Below, one piece after another: positions 21,559 to 36,000 of a stretch of DNA of 64,000 bases (its first letter is position 1; every line of letters begins with the position of its first letter). Origin of the DNA: Phyllostachys edulis. Lineage: Eukaryota; Streptophyta; Magnoliopsida; Poales; Poaceae. The DNA lies in the NCBI GenBank assembly GCA_036346405.1, contig CM070551.1, positions 55,322,488 through 55,386,487 of the forward strand. Direction: 5' to 3'. The position numbers and the translations under genes are program-made. The notes under the pieces are model-generated. The model saw only the letters and a program-made list of their open reading frames with translations, searched no databases and had not been told where the DNA came from.

Positions 21559-22795
21559 AAGCTCGCGCTGGAGGCCATGTAGCTGGCCGAGACTGTGGTC
21601 CTAGAAGAGGCCGTGGTCTTGGAAGGGCTCGCGGTCAACCATTTCTTGAGGAGCCAGTTTTGCTGCAAGCACCACAAGAACCTCAAGTTCAACCAGAGCA
21701 ATTTTTTGAGGAAGAACCTTTACCGCCACCACCTCCTTGTCAGCCTCCGATGATGAATATGGAGCAAATGATGGCTATGCAACTTCAACTATTGCAAGCT
21801 TTGTCTTAGAATCAAGTCAATCAACCTGCACCAGCCCCTACTCCAGTCTTACCACCTCCGTCCAGACTGGGAAAATTTATGAGAACCAGGCTGCCAACCT
21901 TTGCTGGTTCAGTTGATCCTCTTGAAGCTGATGACTGGTTAAAGCATGTCGAGAAGAAGCTGATCTTGGCTCAGTGTAATGACCAAGAGAAAGTTCTCTT
22001 TGCTGCTCACCAACTGAAAGCAATTGTAGGAACTTGGTGGGAAAACTATTGCACGGCTTATCAAAATGTCTAGGCTATTTCTTGGCAGGAGTTTTCTGCT
22101 GCTTTTTGCACAGCTCATATTCCTATGGGAATGATGGAGATGAAGAAGAGGTAGTTCCATAAGCTGCAGCAGGGCAATCTCAGTGTGTCTGAGTATCTTA
22201 TCAGGTTCACACAACTGTCAAGGTATGCACCAGAGGATGTTGCTAATGAGGGAGCAAAGATTTGGCACTTCATGGAAGGACTTGACCCTAGCCTTAAGGT
22301 GCAGTTGGTGTCAGTTGACTACCCCAACTTCCAACAGATGGTCAACAAGGCTCTCAGATAAGAGGATGCTCAACATCGCTTGTATGAGTACCAGAAGAGA
22401 AAAATGGCCTTTCGTGCATAGCATGGAGCCGCTAGCCTGTGTCTCAGATAAACCGGTAGTAGTTCAACAGTGACTAGTGGCCAATGCACCCAAGATTCCA
22501 ATGTCAGGACCTCGCCCGATCATGCAGGGATTCCGCAACAACACTGGTGCTCAACCGCAACAAAACAAGACATCCACAGCTGGAGTTCAATGCTTTCACT
22601 ATCATGAGATGGGGCATTATGCTAGCAATTGCCCTCAGAAGCGTCAGAACTTGACTCCAGTGCGCTTCAACTTGGGGACTACACCAGCCCATGCACCAGC
22701 CCTAGGACAAGGACGTGGCGCCCCTCAGACTCCAAGGACTCCACAAACTTTTAGGAGAGTACGTGTTAACCACGTCACTACAGAGGAACCCTAGG
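21559..22795 (+). pseudogene. gag: Gypsy-2 gag, interrupted by stops
   Basis: Ty3/gypsy Gag on the plus strand. It begins (in this window) in a Gly/Arg-rich stretch. A Pro/Met/Gln linker follows, then capsid motifs RLPTFAGSVDPLEADDWLKH (21885-21945), KVLFAAHQL, SWQEFSAAFCTAHIP, GNLSVSEYLIRFTQLSRYAP and KIWHFMEGLDPSLKVQL. The nucleocapsid knuckle at about 22590 reads C-F-H-Y...G-H-Y...N-C, so its second Cys is Tyr. Internal stops are mainly TAG/TAA at expected CAG/CAA codons. The N-terminus lies upstream of the copia insertion, outside the window. Confidence 0.88.
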
Positions 22796-25700
22796 ATGCA
22801 CCAGATGTAGTTCTAGGTAAGTTCCTTGTTAATTCAGTTCCTGCATCAACATTATTTGACTTTGGAGCTTCACATTCTTTTATCTCGAAGAGTTTTGCTG
22901 AAAAGCATTGCTGGGATGTTTTTAAACTTAAGAACCCTATGGTAGTCCAAACACCTAGAAAGGAAATGAGGACTAATACAGTATGTCCGGGAGTGGCTAT
23001 AGATATAAATGGGGTTAGGTTCCTAGCGAACCTTATCTTATTAGATTCCAGAGGTATTGATGTAATCCTTGGAATGGATTGGTTAACCAATTTTAAGGGA
23101 CAGATTGATTATTCCAACAAAGCCATCACCCTTACCAATGTCGAAGGCATTCAAGTGGAGTTTGTGTCCAACAAACCATCAAAGATGAGTTGTATTCTAA
23201 ACCGTTTAAAGAGCGTACCTTTGGAAAGTGTGTCGGTAGTGCGGGAATACCCAGATGTATTTCCCGATGAATTACCTGGAATGCCACCAGACCGAGAGAT
23301 TGAGTTCATCATTGACTTGGTACCTGGACAGCTCCTATATCCAAGAGACCTTACTGGCTTCCAGCAAATGAGCTAGTTGAGATGAAGAAGCAGATTGAAG
23401 AGTTGCTTGAAAAAGGTTATATTCGACCCAGTTCATCACCATGAGGAGCACCAGTAATCTTTGTGAAGAAGAAGGATGACAACTTAAGGATGTGTGTGGA
23501 TTATAGGGCCCTGAATGAAGTCACAATCAAGAACAAGTATCCTTTGCCACTTAATTGATGACTTGTTTGATCGCTTAGAGGAGCAAGTGTCTTCTCCAAG
23601 ATTGATCTACGCTCTGGATATCATCAGCTGAAGATAAGACCATCGAATATCCCAAAGACGACATTCTCCACTCGTTATGGTCTTTATGAATGTACTGTGA
23701 TGTCATTTGGTCTAACAAATGCACCAGCATACTTCATGAACCTGATGAACAAGGTGTTTATGGAATACCCGGATAAGTTTGTGGTGGTATTCATAGATGA
23801 CATTCTTATTTACTCTAAAAATAAGAATGAGCATTAGGAATATCTGAGGTTAGTTCTGGACAAACTCAGAGAGCATCAATTGTATGCAAAATTCAGCAAG
23901 TGTGAGTTTTGATTAAAGGAAGTTGCTTTCTTGAGGCATGTAATTTATGTTGGAGGAGTAGCAGAGGATCTAGAAAAAGTTAGGGATGTTCTTAACTAGA
24001 GACAACTCAAGTCAGTTCCGGAAATCTTAAGTTTTCTTGGTTTAGCTTACATTATCGCTGCGTTTTATTGAAGGCTTTGCGAAGATTGCAAAACCCCTCA
24101 CCGAATTGCTCAAGAAAGAAAAGAAGTTCGAATGGACCTTTGCTTGTGAGTAGAGTTTTCAAGAGCTAAAGAAGAGGTTAACTACTACGCCAATGCTGAT
24201 TTTGCCCGACATCCGGAAAGACTTTGAGATTTTTTGTGATGCATCAAAATAAGGTCTTGGTTGTATGTTAATGCAAGAAGGCAAGGTAGTAGCCTATGCT
24301 TCAAGACAATTGCATCTGCATGAGTAGAACTATCTAACCCATGATTTAGAGTTAGCCGCAGTGGTGCATGCTCTAAATATTTAGAGGCATTACCTTATTG
24401 GTAATCGCTAGAGATTTATACTAACCATAAGAGTCTTAAGTATATTTTCACTCAATGATCTCAACTTAAGGCAAAGAAGATGGTTAGAGTTAATCAAGGA
24501 TTATGATGTTGAATACACTATCATCTAGCCAAAGCAAATGTGGTAGCCGATGCTTTGAGCAGAAAAACTATTGCAATAATATGTTGATAAAAGAAAGCCA
24601 CCGCTCAGGCGAGGAATTTCAATGACTCAACCTAGAATTAGTTGAGGAGGATTGTGTGAACACCGCTGAGGTCCAACCAACTCGAAGATCGATCATGGAG
24701 GCTCGTAGGAGGACCCAAATGTCAAGGAAATCAAGGTTAATATGAGAAAAGGCAAAGCACCGGATTTTCGTAAGATGAGAGAGGCATTGTTTGGTTTGGA
24801 AAAAGAATCTTTGTACTAAGTCATAAGGAAATCAAAAATTGATTCTAAAGGAAGCCCATGAATCAAGATATTCGATTCATCTAGGAAGCACGAAGATGTA
24901 CCAAGATCTTCGCGAGAGATATTGGTGGTCAAGCATGAGATGTGTGTCAGCGGATTAAAGCTGAACATCAGAGACCTGCGGGATTACTTCAACCTCTAAA
25001 GGTACCTAAATGGAAATAGGAAGAAATTGGAATGGACTTTATCACTGGTCTGCCAAGAACAAAATCTGGATATGATTCGATTTGTGTTATTGTGGATCGG
25101 TTATCAAAGGTTGCACATTTTATTCCAGTGAAGACTACCTACTCGGGAACCGACTCGCAAAGTTGTATATGTCCAGAATAGTATGTTTGCATGGGGTACC
25201 TAAGAAGATTGTATCAGATCGAGGATCTCAGTTCATCTCCAGATTTTGGCAAAAGTTGCAGGGAATTTTGGGCACCAACTTGAACTTCAGTACATCTTAC
25301 CATCCATAGACAGACTGACTGACTGAGAGGGTTAATCAAATTCTCGAAGATATGTTAAGAGCTTGTGCTTTAACCAATAGTACAAGTTGGGATGTAAGTT
25401 TGTCAGACGCAGAATTTTCTTATAACAACAAACTATCACCAAGTTTACAAATATCGCTTTTGAAGCACTCTATGGAAGAAAGTGCGTAACTCCTTGTATT
25501 AGAATGAAACCAGAGAGCGACAAGTGTTCGGGCCAGATGTTCTGAAGGAGGCTGAAGAACAGGTACGGAGGATTCATCAGAATCTGAAAATAGCTCAAAC
25601 CAGACAGAAGAGTTATGCTGATAACCACCGGCGAGATCTAGGTTTTGCACCTGGAGATTATGAGTATCTGAAGGTTTCACCTCTCAAGAGAATGCGCTAT

Positions 25701-25872
25701 TTCAGAGTGAGTGGAAAACTTGCACCAAGATAGATTGGACCTTTTGCAAGATTAGCGTAAGAGGAGAAGTCACTTACAAGTTAAAGCTTCCACCTCGGCT
25801 ATCAAATGTGTATGATGTCTTTCACGTGTCTCGGCTGAAAAATGCCTCGAGTTAGGAAGAACAGATGTTTAT
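22796..25872 (+). pseudogene. pol: Gypsy-2 pol (protease to integrase), heavily mutated
   Basis: The protease has LFDFGASHSFIS (22853-22890), where DSG has become DFG by one C-to-T change, and ILGMDWL (23068). RT runs about 23380-23960 with VIFVKKKDDNLRMCVDYRAL, FSKIDLRSGYHQL and catalytic FIDDIL at 23790-23807. RNase H relics span 24220-24560 (ANVVADALSRKT). Integrase follows with YWWS (24918), GVPKKIVSDRGSQFIS (25193-25240), and the YHP...TERVNQILEDML region. The C-terminal GPF-like domain is at 25735-25850. Most stops are TGG-to-TAG/TGA or CAG/CAA-to-TAG/TAA changes. The frame is cut at 25872 by the LARD-like element and resumes at 38110. Confidence 0.88.
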
Positions 25873-28800
25873 TGTAAGGACCCTAATATTGGAAATGTGT
25901 CAATTAAAAATTATACTAGTAGCATGATTCTTAATTATGAACAGTTCAGTTCCTTCATTAAAATCATACTAGAGGTATAATCATAATAAGTAACAAATCC
26001 AATCTTCGTGTTCCTGATATGTGCCTCATGTTAGCTCCTTAATCACCGCTAACATACACATATCCTCACAACATTATATCACAAGCATACACGATTAGAA
26101 TATGCATACACAACTAGAATATAAATATCAAGAAAATTTTACAATGAAACATTTAGTAAATAAGAAATGTAAGATGAAATAATAAAATAAACTTTCCAAA
26201 GGAGCGCCACAACCCAAGGGCAACTTGATCGATTAAAGCCAAGAACCAACGCAATCGCCTCAACTTGAAATATTAATTAGAATGTCTTCACCGCAACAAG
26301 TGGACAATTTCCATCGAGTACGTAGGTACTCAACAAGACTTACACAAACTACTAAAATGAAGTGTCCGATAGAACCTATACAAAGGATTAGAATTGATAT
26401 ATGCATAAGGTTAACAACAGAAGGTTATAAGGGTTCAATTTTATGTAAAGCAATACAACTTAACCTACCATTGCTAAATTTTCACAAAGCAATTTAATAA
26501 ATCAATTTGGACTAAAACAGAAGTAAATGAAGAATAAACATAAACAATAACCAATAATGAAATTGTATTATACCACCAAAGACACCAATACACATCTAAC
26601 CATATAACCAAATTCCACCCACCAAATAAAATTGGAGTGTAAAATCTATACAAAGCGCTAATCAAATTCAAGCATTGTCCGTGAATCGGGACACGGCTAT
26701 TCAATAGTTTTAAACCCTGCAGGGTGTACATCTTTACCCACACGACTTAGTTAGCCCGTAGTCCCTAGGATAATAGCACACCGCCTTTGGTATGCCTAGG
26801 GTAAACTAAGATTTGGTATTTTTCAACAAGTTAACACTATTGAGTTGGATGACCCATGTGAGACTAATTCCGCTTAAACAACGACTGATAGCATATATTC
26901 AACCGAGGCTCACATGTTGTACCGGGAATGCCGACCCAGTCAATTAAATGCAAACTCGTGTTAGCCACACATATTACATCGAGCGGGGCCCTCAAGGTAC
27001 GTACATGCGATGTAACACATCTACGCCTTACCCTTCTAAGAACATCCGATATCGATATAAGCTCCACATGGCATACGACACGGCCCAAGACTTAAGCATC
27101 TATGCCATATGAAATCAATACACATGTCCTTACTCTCTCGTATCCAACTCAATAATATTAACCCTTTACTTAACCAAACAATACCATACATCGCGTGTGG
27201 AAGTACGTTGGGGCTTGAATCATCCAAATTGATGTTGGGTCCTTAATCAATCCGCATAAGACAACCACATTTCCCAATTCTCGTGCACTACGGCACCATC
27301 ACTAGCATCCACTTGTCCAGATTTGAAATAAGTTTAACAACAAGATTGGGAGTTCTTTCAGACTTAAATAAATTGAACAAAGAATCAAAATAAATAAAAT
27401 TTATTTGTTGTTCCTGTGTTTGACAAGATAAGCTTGCCAAACACTACTGTTCTATGGATCGCATAGCTAAGCAAAACCCAAAACTAATTAGTATAATACC
27501 ACGACTACCTTAAGTTAAGTGTATGATCAAATTTAAGGTAAGCCACAAGTTATGGGTTGTAACTAGATACTACACATGTCATAATTAATTTTTAAGGAAT
27601 TAGCATGCAACAGTTATCACTGTATTTTGTAAATCTACACTTCCAAAATTGGGATCAATATGGTGCAGAGAGGATGCTTGCCTTGGTAGAAGTCCACTTG
27701 TTCACTCATGTAGGCGTAATTATTCACTCCGCGCAATTCATAATCTAGAAAGAAAATGCGATAGCAAATAAACACCAATAAAACCGAGAAATCCAAAATG
27801 CTCAAAAATGCATGATAGTTATGTACATTAATGAAGTTATGATTTTAGATGCATTGAAGTATAGATTTTAGTTTAATTGAAGTTCAATTACTTATGGATT
27901 TGTTAAAGTTAATTCAATTTCGGGGTAAACTTAATAACCGATAATATCTCGGAGTTTAGGTGATATTGTTTTCCTTAACAGACACCTAGTACTCACAACA
28001 CTCTCTAGGCATTCTATGTACACATCTACGATGCTCACATAGTCAAAATCAATCCTCTTATATATATTTCTTATCAATTAATCTTCTAAAATCTTAGTAA
28101 GTTTTCAAAAGAATAAATTATTTCATTATCTTATCAATTATTGAGATATTAATCACACATAAATGAAAACAGCTTCATAAATTTCAGTTTGGCTAGGTTT
28201 GTTTTGATTAATTAAATTAGTACTTATTCTTTAGATGATTAGCTTTTGCAAATTTTGAGGTCTAAAGCTCAAATGGACTTAAAGGTCACTAGGATTAAAA
28301 TTTCAGAAATACATTATACCTACTGCCATTTGGCCAAAGATTAGACAACAAAATTGATTTTAGTTAAGCTCCAATTAGTTGGCTAGTTTAAACACATTAA
28401 AAGATTTACCAGTCACTAATTTATTAAGCTTCTTAATTTCACTATATTTCGAACTAGAAGGTTGCTTGCTAGGTGATGACTAAAAAGACTAATTAAAGTT
28501 ATTAACACTTCTAGTCATTGGATTAACCATGTTATAATCCTACCGACAAACTAACATTTTCAGATTACTAGTTATGCATATATAATAGCAGTTTTGCAGG
28601 ATTAAAGTTCTATTAGCTAATATTCTTTTAAGTTAAGCTTACAATTTAATAACTCAATTGATATTCACAAAATTAGTTAACAGCAGGAAATAGTGGTATG
28701 CGGTGGGTTTACTAACATAACAACCTTTTTATCACATTACTATTTATTCTCTGTTTATTTATTTTAATCAAGTGTTGTTACAGATTTTGCCAATTAGTTT

Positions 28801-31117
28801 TGCCACTAAATCAAACATTATTTACTAATTATCTTCAGGTTACTGTTCAAGTATTAAACTGCTAATCTAGACTCTTATGAACTTAAACTCCCAGGAGCCA
28901 ATTTCAATTATCTATCTCGCTAATCAATTTTTCAATGATCAAATGGTTAAGTATAACTCTTAACATAAAAGAATTAGCCAAATAACAGAACTATCTATTG
29001 TCGTCATACATCCTATAACAGACAAATTTTATGAATTGGACAATCGCCATCCATTTCATATTAATTTAACCCTTCAACTTTTGCTAGATCAATTAGGTGA
29101 TTTAACAACATTTACAAGATTTATTAATACTAGTAGGTTTGACAAAATGGTTGTACCGATGCATAGTTCAAATTTTTGGCTAACCTCTTATCTGCTCATC
29201 AATTCATACTGAGAGCTTCTCTTGTTTGACATCTAATCTGTTCTATTAACTTAATCACTCATTTGCTATTTACACTCAAGATCAATTAGTTCATATCCAT
29301 TCGGTTTACCCTTTTTCATTTGTGCTACAAAGGCAATTGACACAAAAACGACAGAGAGAGAGGTTCAACTTCAGAGAACAGAAATAGGGAGCTAGCACCG
29401 GGAAATGAAGGAGCATCGAGGCGACTTGAGCAACTCATGCCGCCAACATTAGAGCGGCGAGGAGGAAAAACCGGTCTGGGCTGTAGGGGGTAGGCCGGCG
29501 GCGTCGCCGATGGAGACGAAGGCGATGAGGCCGACGAAGCCATCGAGAGATGGTGTTCAAGACACAGAGCAGCTTCTTCTTTGTCGGGCCTGTTCTTGCG
29601 GCGGCAGCATTTTGACGAACACCTCCCAAGCGTGCGAGCACCACAAGGCCGGAGGAAGCGTAGAGAGCCGACGGTGGGGAAGGCATCAAGACGGCCAGCG
29701 GCGACGACCGGGGAATGAGCATCGGCAGCAAAGGGGAGCGGCGGGCACACCTGGAGCTGGAGGCGCGGCCGGCATGGAGGAAGACGGCGGCGACGGTATC
29801 GCCTGAGCTTGGGGCGGCGCAGCTTGGAGATGAAGGGCGTGGGGCACGGCGCAGAGGGGAGCGGCACGGGTGCGGCGCATAGGAGGGCGGCGTCGACGGA
29901 GGTTCTCACGGCGGCGCAGAGGGAGGCAGTCGACGGCGACCAGGGGGGTAAGGCGGCGGCACCATGGAAGAAGCGGCGACCAAGGGAGCCGCGGGAGACG
30001 GGGCGGCGCCATCGGGTGAGCTGGAGGAGGGGCGCGGCACGGGAGTGGAGGCCGGGAAAGAGGGTCGGCCAAGGAGCTGGAGGGAGAAGCCGGAGGTGGC
30101 TTGACAATGAGGGCGGCGCGGAATCGGGGAAAAGGGCGGCGCCGAGGTGGATCCGGTGGAGCAGGCTGGCAGATCCAGGCGACGGGCCCTGTGGCGCAGA
30201 GCACGGCGGCCAAGTGAGCCGAGGACGGCGTGGGGACTCGGGTGGCGGCGGCGGCCAAGTGAACGAGGGTCGTCGATGACGCTGGGCGTGGCGGTGTGAT
30301 GAGCCGATGACGACGGTGGCTTGGACGGGAGGAGGTCGACGGGAGCGGGAGGTGAGGGGCGGCCGGCGGTTGGGGAGGTTGCGCCATGGGAGAAGGGCAG
30401 AAGCTCCATGGAATAGAAGAAGGAAAGAAGGAGGTTTGGGGGAGAAATGGAAAAGAAGAGGCGCCTGGTGGTGTTGGACCGAATGGGGAAGGAAGGAAGA
30501 AAAATGAGGCATCTTTGCTCCTAGTAGGATCAAGAGGTTTCAGATAGGGTGGCGTGGCATGCAAAAGGAACAAGCCGCCACCAAGTGGGAAAAAGAAATG
30601 AGAGATCCAAATTTTAGACAATTGGTGATGATTGATGGATAAATAGATTGTTAAATAAAGTTATCGTGCTCCAAAAATTATTAAATTTTTAGAGAAGGTT
30701 TTCGATATATATTGCAAATTTTTATACAATTGTTTGAGGATTTTATGTTCTATATATACTTTTCTAAAAATTATGTTCATGATTTATTCATTTGTTTAAA
30801 TTCACTTAGAGAAGATGTTTATTAATTAAGTTTGAATTTTTATCAAGGTTAGATTGAGTTCCTAAATTTGATAAAATTCATTTATATTTATGGTAGTTAT
30901 TTTAGTATTTAAATAAATTGTTTTCCAGAGATCTTATGAACATTTATTTAAAATTTCTTTTGTGGCTTTAGTTTGAATTTAGAGTTTTACGTTTGATTTT
31001 AAGATTTACATTTGATTTTAAGATTTTCTAATGCATAATTTATGCACATGCTCCAGAAATAACAATTATAATATAAAAATGCATATAATCACTGTTTATT
31101 AAAGTTGAGCTGTTACA
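25873..31117 (-). mobile_element. LARD-like element 3' LTR
   Basis: TGTAAGGACC...GCTGTTACA. Mostly AT-rich, with a GC-rich island at 29400-30510 that is full of long but unsupported ORFs. It contains the block shared by all long LTRs here at 26675-26800 (CGGCTATTCAATAGTTTTAA, CCCTGCAGGGTGTACA). It has a 220-bp segment (30096-30315) missing from the other LTR. Confidence 0.88.
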
Positions 31118-31131
31118 AACCTACCCCCCTT
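31118..31131 (-). promoter_or_regulatory. Polypurine tract of LARD-like element
   Basis: AAGGGGGGTAGGTT on the minus strand, directly beside the 3' LTR start TGTAACAGCTC. Confidence 0.8.
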
Positions 31132-31135
31132 AACA

Positions 31136-31155
31136 GAATCTCGTCCCCGAGATTC
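31136..31155. repeat. Conserved palindrome next to LARD PPT
   Basis: GAATCTCGTCCCCGAGATTC, 18 bp from the LTR. Shared with autonomous Gypsy-1 and Gypsy-2. Confidence 0.85.
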
Positions 31156-33071
31156 CTATGGTTCGGAAATTGGGATGAAATGCTAGGGCAATCTAGTTAG
31201 GGTTGGTCATCAGGCCACACTTCGAATTTTATCATAATCAGAACGCAAATCCGAAGCATGTGAAGTTATTTCTAAGAGTTAGGTAAGAAGATGGCATAGC
31301 TCTACTCGGTCTACTGAAGTAGGCATGGATCGATAGAACAGAGGGTCGGTTAAATGGTAATCTAGTACCACTATTGGAATGTTGCGTAGAGACTAGAGAA
31401 GACAAAGCAAGGTTGCTGGTAGTCTCACTTAACCCTTGCTCTACTAGTTCTAATTGTCCGCTCTGCTAGTGCATTCTTCTCCAAGCCGCATTCTCGGGGA
31501 AATGCATGAAAGGATGTATAAATGATTTCAGATTTATGTCAAATTAAATTGGATTAGTGAGAGTGCAAATAATTACATGCATGCTTACAGGAGTCTATCA
31601 AAATGCAACCAATTAATTTCATTGGTGTTGGATGAGCATGAGATTTAATAAACAACATGAATTCACACTATCATGATCTGGTCCTTAACATTTAAAACAT
31701 TTCTATTTGTTTCAGTTTTAAACTTGGCTAGAATAGCCTTACAAAATATTTGAGTTAAATTCTGGGTATAACAAATTCAAAGAAACACACACTATCAGAT
31801 GCTTAGGTCGATATTATGAAAAATTTTAAGATCATCTAACATTACTGGAGCACAATTTCATCATTTTAGGTCAACAATTACACAATAACAAGAAATGGGT
31901 TTCTCTTTTGAAAAGCATGGAACTACATGTCTAGCCTAAGGTGATTTAATTGCTTGTAGCTGATCAATATTACAATTAGGCTACTCTCGGTTCATGTTAT
32001 GACATGTTCTATACTTAACAGTTTTAAAAGACAAGCATTCTTTAATTTTACAATTATCTAGCATATCAAGTTACACATTCTTGACCTTCAAATTTTGAAA
32101 ATCAAGCAAAGGAACCTATATGAGCATGGCAAGTCGTTCAATTCTAATTTAGTTAACAGTTAACAGTTTTAAGATAAAACCATTTAAGGAAAGTTCAATT
32201 TATACTCCTATAGACTAGTAATTTTATTTTTATGCTTTAATTACCATAAAAAAATGCTAACCATGCATCTTGATTTATATAAATTCTTTTTAGTTATGAT
32301 ACTTGCTAATAACCTGAGTGACCAGATATTCTTAGGTTAACTTAAAACTATATGCATGATCAAAATGTAGGAATTATGATGCTTAATACATGATTTGGGT
32401 AGCTTCTACCCCCCTTAACATGTTGGTGCATAAGAGATAGAATGAGGAGAGAATGAGCATAAGATGAGTAGACGGGTAACTCTAAGGCAATAATCCCTAT
32501 AATGAATGCACAATCTCAAAACTTTGCGATTCAAGATCCAAATGGGAAACTTTGCAACTCAAAATCCAAATGGGTGTACTAAGGTTCAAAGACCAGTACA
32601 AGATACAACTCGAAACATAATTAGTTTTCCGATATAATTGCTATACATGCTGCCTATAGGCGATGTGCAACTATTTGGAACAAAAGAGACCAAAAGATTA
32701 TATTCCAAAACCCAATGTCTACAATATAATTATGGTGTATATATATAATCTAAGAATAACCCCTGAATTAATCCTAATCTTGCTGGAAGGCAACATCTTC
32801 TCGTCCTGCCACCTTTGCTCTCACCAGTTGACTATTTAGAGTGTCTACTGTTGGAGAAAAGAGATGAGCAACAGAGAAAATTTGCTTTGCACAAATCAAA
32901 TGAATTGCGAGATAAGAATTAGATTCTAGGATGGGTAAGAAAGAAAAGAATTACATTACTTACAGTTTGCCAAATTTTGCTAGTTTTGAAAATACTTTTT
33001 GCAAACCAAATTCCTAACATCGTCCATTACTACGGCTTTAACCTATAAATCAACACTACTCGATATTAACG
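31156..33071 (-). mobile_element. LARD-like element internal domain, non-coding
   Basis: No ORF over 60 codons and no gag/pol motif. A near-duplicate AAACTTTGC...CAAATGGG pair lies at 32518-32575. No recognisable PBS beside the right LTR. Confidence 0.7.
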
Positions 33072-36000
33072 TCAGAAGGACCCAAAGATATTGAAATGTG
33101 CGAATTAAAAATTATACTAGTAGCATGATTCTTAATTATGAACAGCTTCAGTTCCTTCATTAAAATCATATTAGAGGTATAATCATAATAAGTAACAAAT
33201 CCAATCTTGTGTTCCTGATATGTGCCTCATGTTAGCTCCTTAATCATTTGCTAACATACACATATCCTCACAACATTATATCACAAGCATACACAATTAG
33301 AATATGCATACACAGCTAGAATATAAATATCAAGAAAATTTTACAATGAAACATTTAGTAAATAAGAAATGAAGATGAAATAATAAAATAAACTTTCCAA
33401 AGGAGCGCCACAACCCAAGGGCAACTTGATCGATTAAAGCCAAGAACCAACGCAATCGTCTCAACTTGAAATATTAATTAGAATGTCTTCACCTGCAACA
33501 AGTGGACAATTTCCACTGAGTACAGAAGGTACTCAACAAGACTTACACAAACTACTAAAATGAAGTGTCTGATAGAACCTATACAAAGGATTAGAATTGA
33601 TATATGCATAAGGTTAACAACAGGAAGGTTATAAGGGTTCAATTTTGCGTAAAGCAATACAACTTAACCTACCATTGCTAAATTTTCACAAAGCAATTTA
33701 ATAAATCAATTTGGACTAAAACAGTAAGTAAATGAAGAATAAACATAAACAATAACCAATAATGAAATTGTATTATACCACCAGCACACCAATACACATC
33801 TAACCATATAACCGAAATTCCACCCACCAAATAAAATTGGAGTGTAAAATCTATACAAAGCGCTAATCAAATTCAAGCATTGTCCGTAACCGGGGACACG
33901 GCTATTCGAATAGTTTTAAACCCTCATAGGGTGTACATCTTTACCACACGACTTAGTTAGCCCGTAGCCCCTAGGATAATAGCACACCGCCTTTGGTATT
34001 GGTACGGTAAACTAAGATTTGGTATTTTTCAACAAGTTAACACTATTGAGTTGGATGACCCATGTGAGACTAATTCCGCTTAAACAACGATCGATAGCAT
34101 ATATTCAACCGAGGCTCACATGTTGTACCGGAATGCCGACCAGTCAATTAAATGCAAACTCGTGTTAGCCACACATATTACACCGATCGGGGCCTCAAGG
34201 TACGTACATGCGATGTAACACATCTACGCCTTACCCTTCTAAGAACATCCGATATCGATATAAGCTCCACATGGCATACGACACGGCCCAAGACTTAAGC
34301 ATCTATGCCATATGAAATCAATACACATGTCCTTACTCTCCGTATCCAACTCAATAATATTAACCCTTTACTTAACCAAACAATACCATACACGCTGCGT
34401 GTGGAAGTGCGTTGGGGCTTGAATCATCCAAATTGATGTTGGGTCCTTAATCAATCCGCATAAGACAACCACATTTCCCAATTCTCGCACTACGGCACCA
34501 TCACTAGCATCCACTTGTCCAGATTTGAAATAAGTTTAACAACAAGATTGGGAGTTCTTTCGGACTTAAATAAATTGAACAAAGAATCAAAATAAATAAA
34601 ATTTATTTGTTGTTCCTGTGTTTGACAAGATAAGCTTGCCAAACACTACTGCTCTATGGATTTGCATAGCTAAGCAAAACCCAAAACTAATTAGTATAAT
34701 ACCACAGACTACCTTAAGTTAAGTGTATGATCAAATTTAAGGTAAGCCACAAGTTATGGGTTGTAACTAGATACTACACATGTCATAATTAATTTTTAAG
34801 GAATTAGCATGCAACAGTTATCACTGTATTTTGTAAATCTACACTTCCAAAATTGGGATCAATATGGTGCAGAGAGGATGCTTGCCTTGGTAGAAGTCCA
34901 CTTGTTCACTCATGTAGGCGTAATTATTCACTCCGCGCAATTCATAATCTAGAAAGAAAATGCGATAGCAAATAAACACCAATAAAACCGAGAAATCCAA
35001 AATGCTCAAAAATGCATGATAGTTATGTACATTAATGAAGTTATGATTTTAGATGCATTGAAGTATAGATTTTAGTTTAATTGAAGTTCAATTACTTATG
35101 GATTTGTTAAAGTTAATTCAATTTCTGGGGTAAACTTAATAACTGATAATATCTGGAGTTTAGGTGATATTGTTTTCCTTAACAGGACACCTAGTACTCA
35201 CAACACTCTCTAGGCATTCTATGTACACATCTACGATGCTCACATAGTCAAAATCAATCCTCTTATATATATTTCTTATCAATTAATCTTCTAAAATCTT
35301 AGTAAGTTTTCAAAAGAATAAATTATTTCATTATCTTATCAATTATTGAGATATTAATCACACATAAATGAAAACAGCTTCATAAATTTCAGTTTGGCTA
35401 GGTTTGTTTTGATTAATTAAATTAGTACTTATTCTTTAGATGATTAGCTTTTGCAAATTTTGAGGTCTAAAGCTCAAATGGACTTAAAGGTCACTAGGAT
35501 TAAAATTTCGAAATACATTATACCTCGCCATTTGGCCAAAGATTAGACAACAAAATTGATTTTAGTTAAGCTCCAATTAGTTGGCTAGTTTAAACACATT
35601 AAAAGATTTACCAGTCACTAATTTATTAAGCTTCTTAATTTCACTATATTTCGAACTAGAAGGTTGCTTGCTAGGTGATGACTAAAAAGACTAATTAAAG
35701 TTATTAACACTTCTAGTCATTGGATTAACCATGTTATAATCCTACCGACAAACTAACATTTTCAGATTACTAGTTATGCATATATAATAGCAGTTTTGCA
35801 GGATTAAAGTTCTATTAGCTAATATTCTTTTAAGTTAAGCTTACAATTTAATAACTCAATTGATATTCACAAAATTAGTTAACAGCAGGAAATAGTGGTA
35901 TGCGGTGGGTTTACTAACATAACAACCTTTTTATCACATTACTATTTATTCTCTGTTTATTTATTTTAATCAAGTGTTGTTACAGATTTTGCCAATTAGT

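Noticed and set aside
29325..30621. Pro/Ser/Ala-rich ORFs up to 402 codons in the GC island (and equivalents at 36610-37658)
   Set aside because: They lie inside both LTR copies of the LARD-like element, and frames differ between copies because of indels. Long frames are expected in GC-rich DNA; no domain seen.
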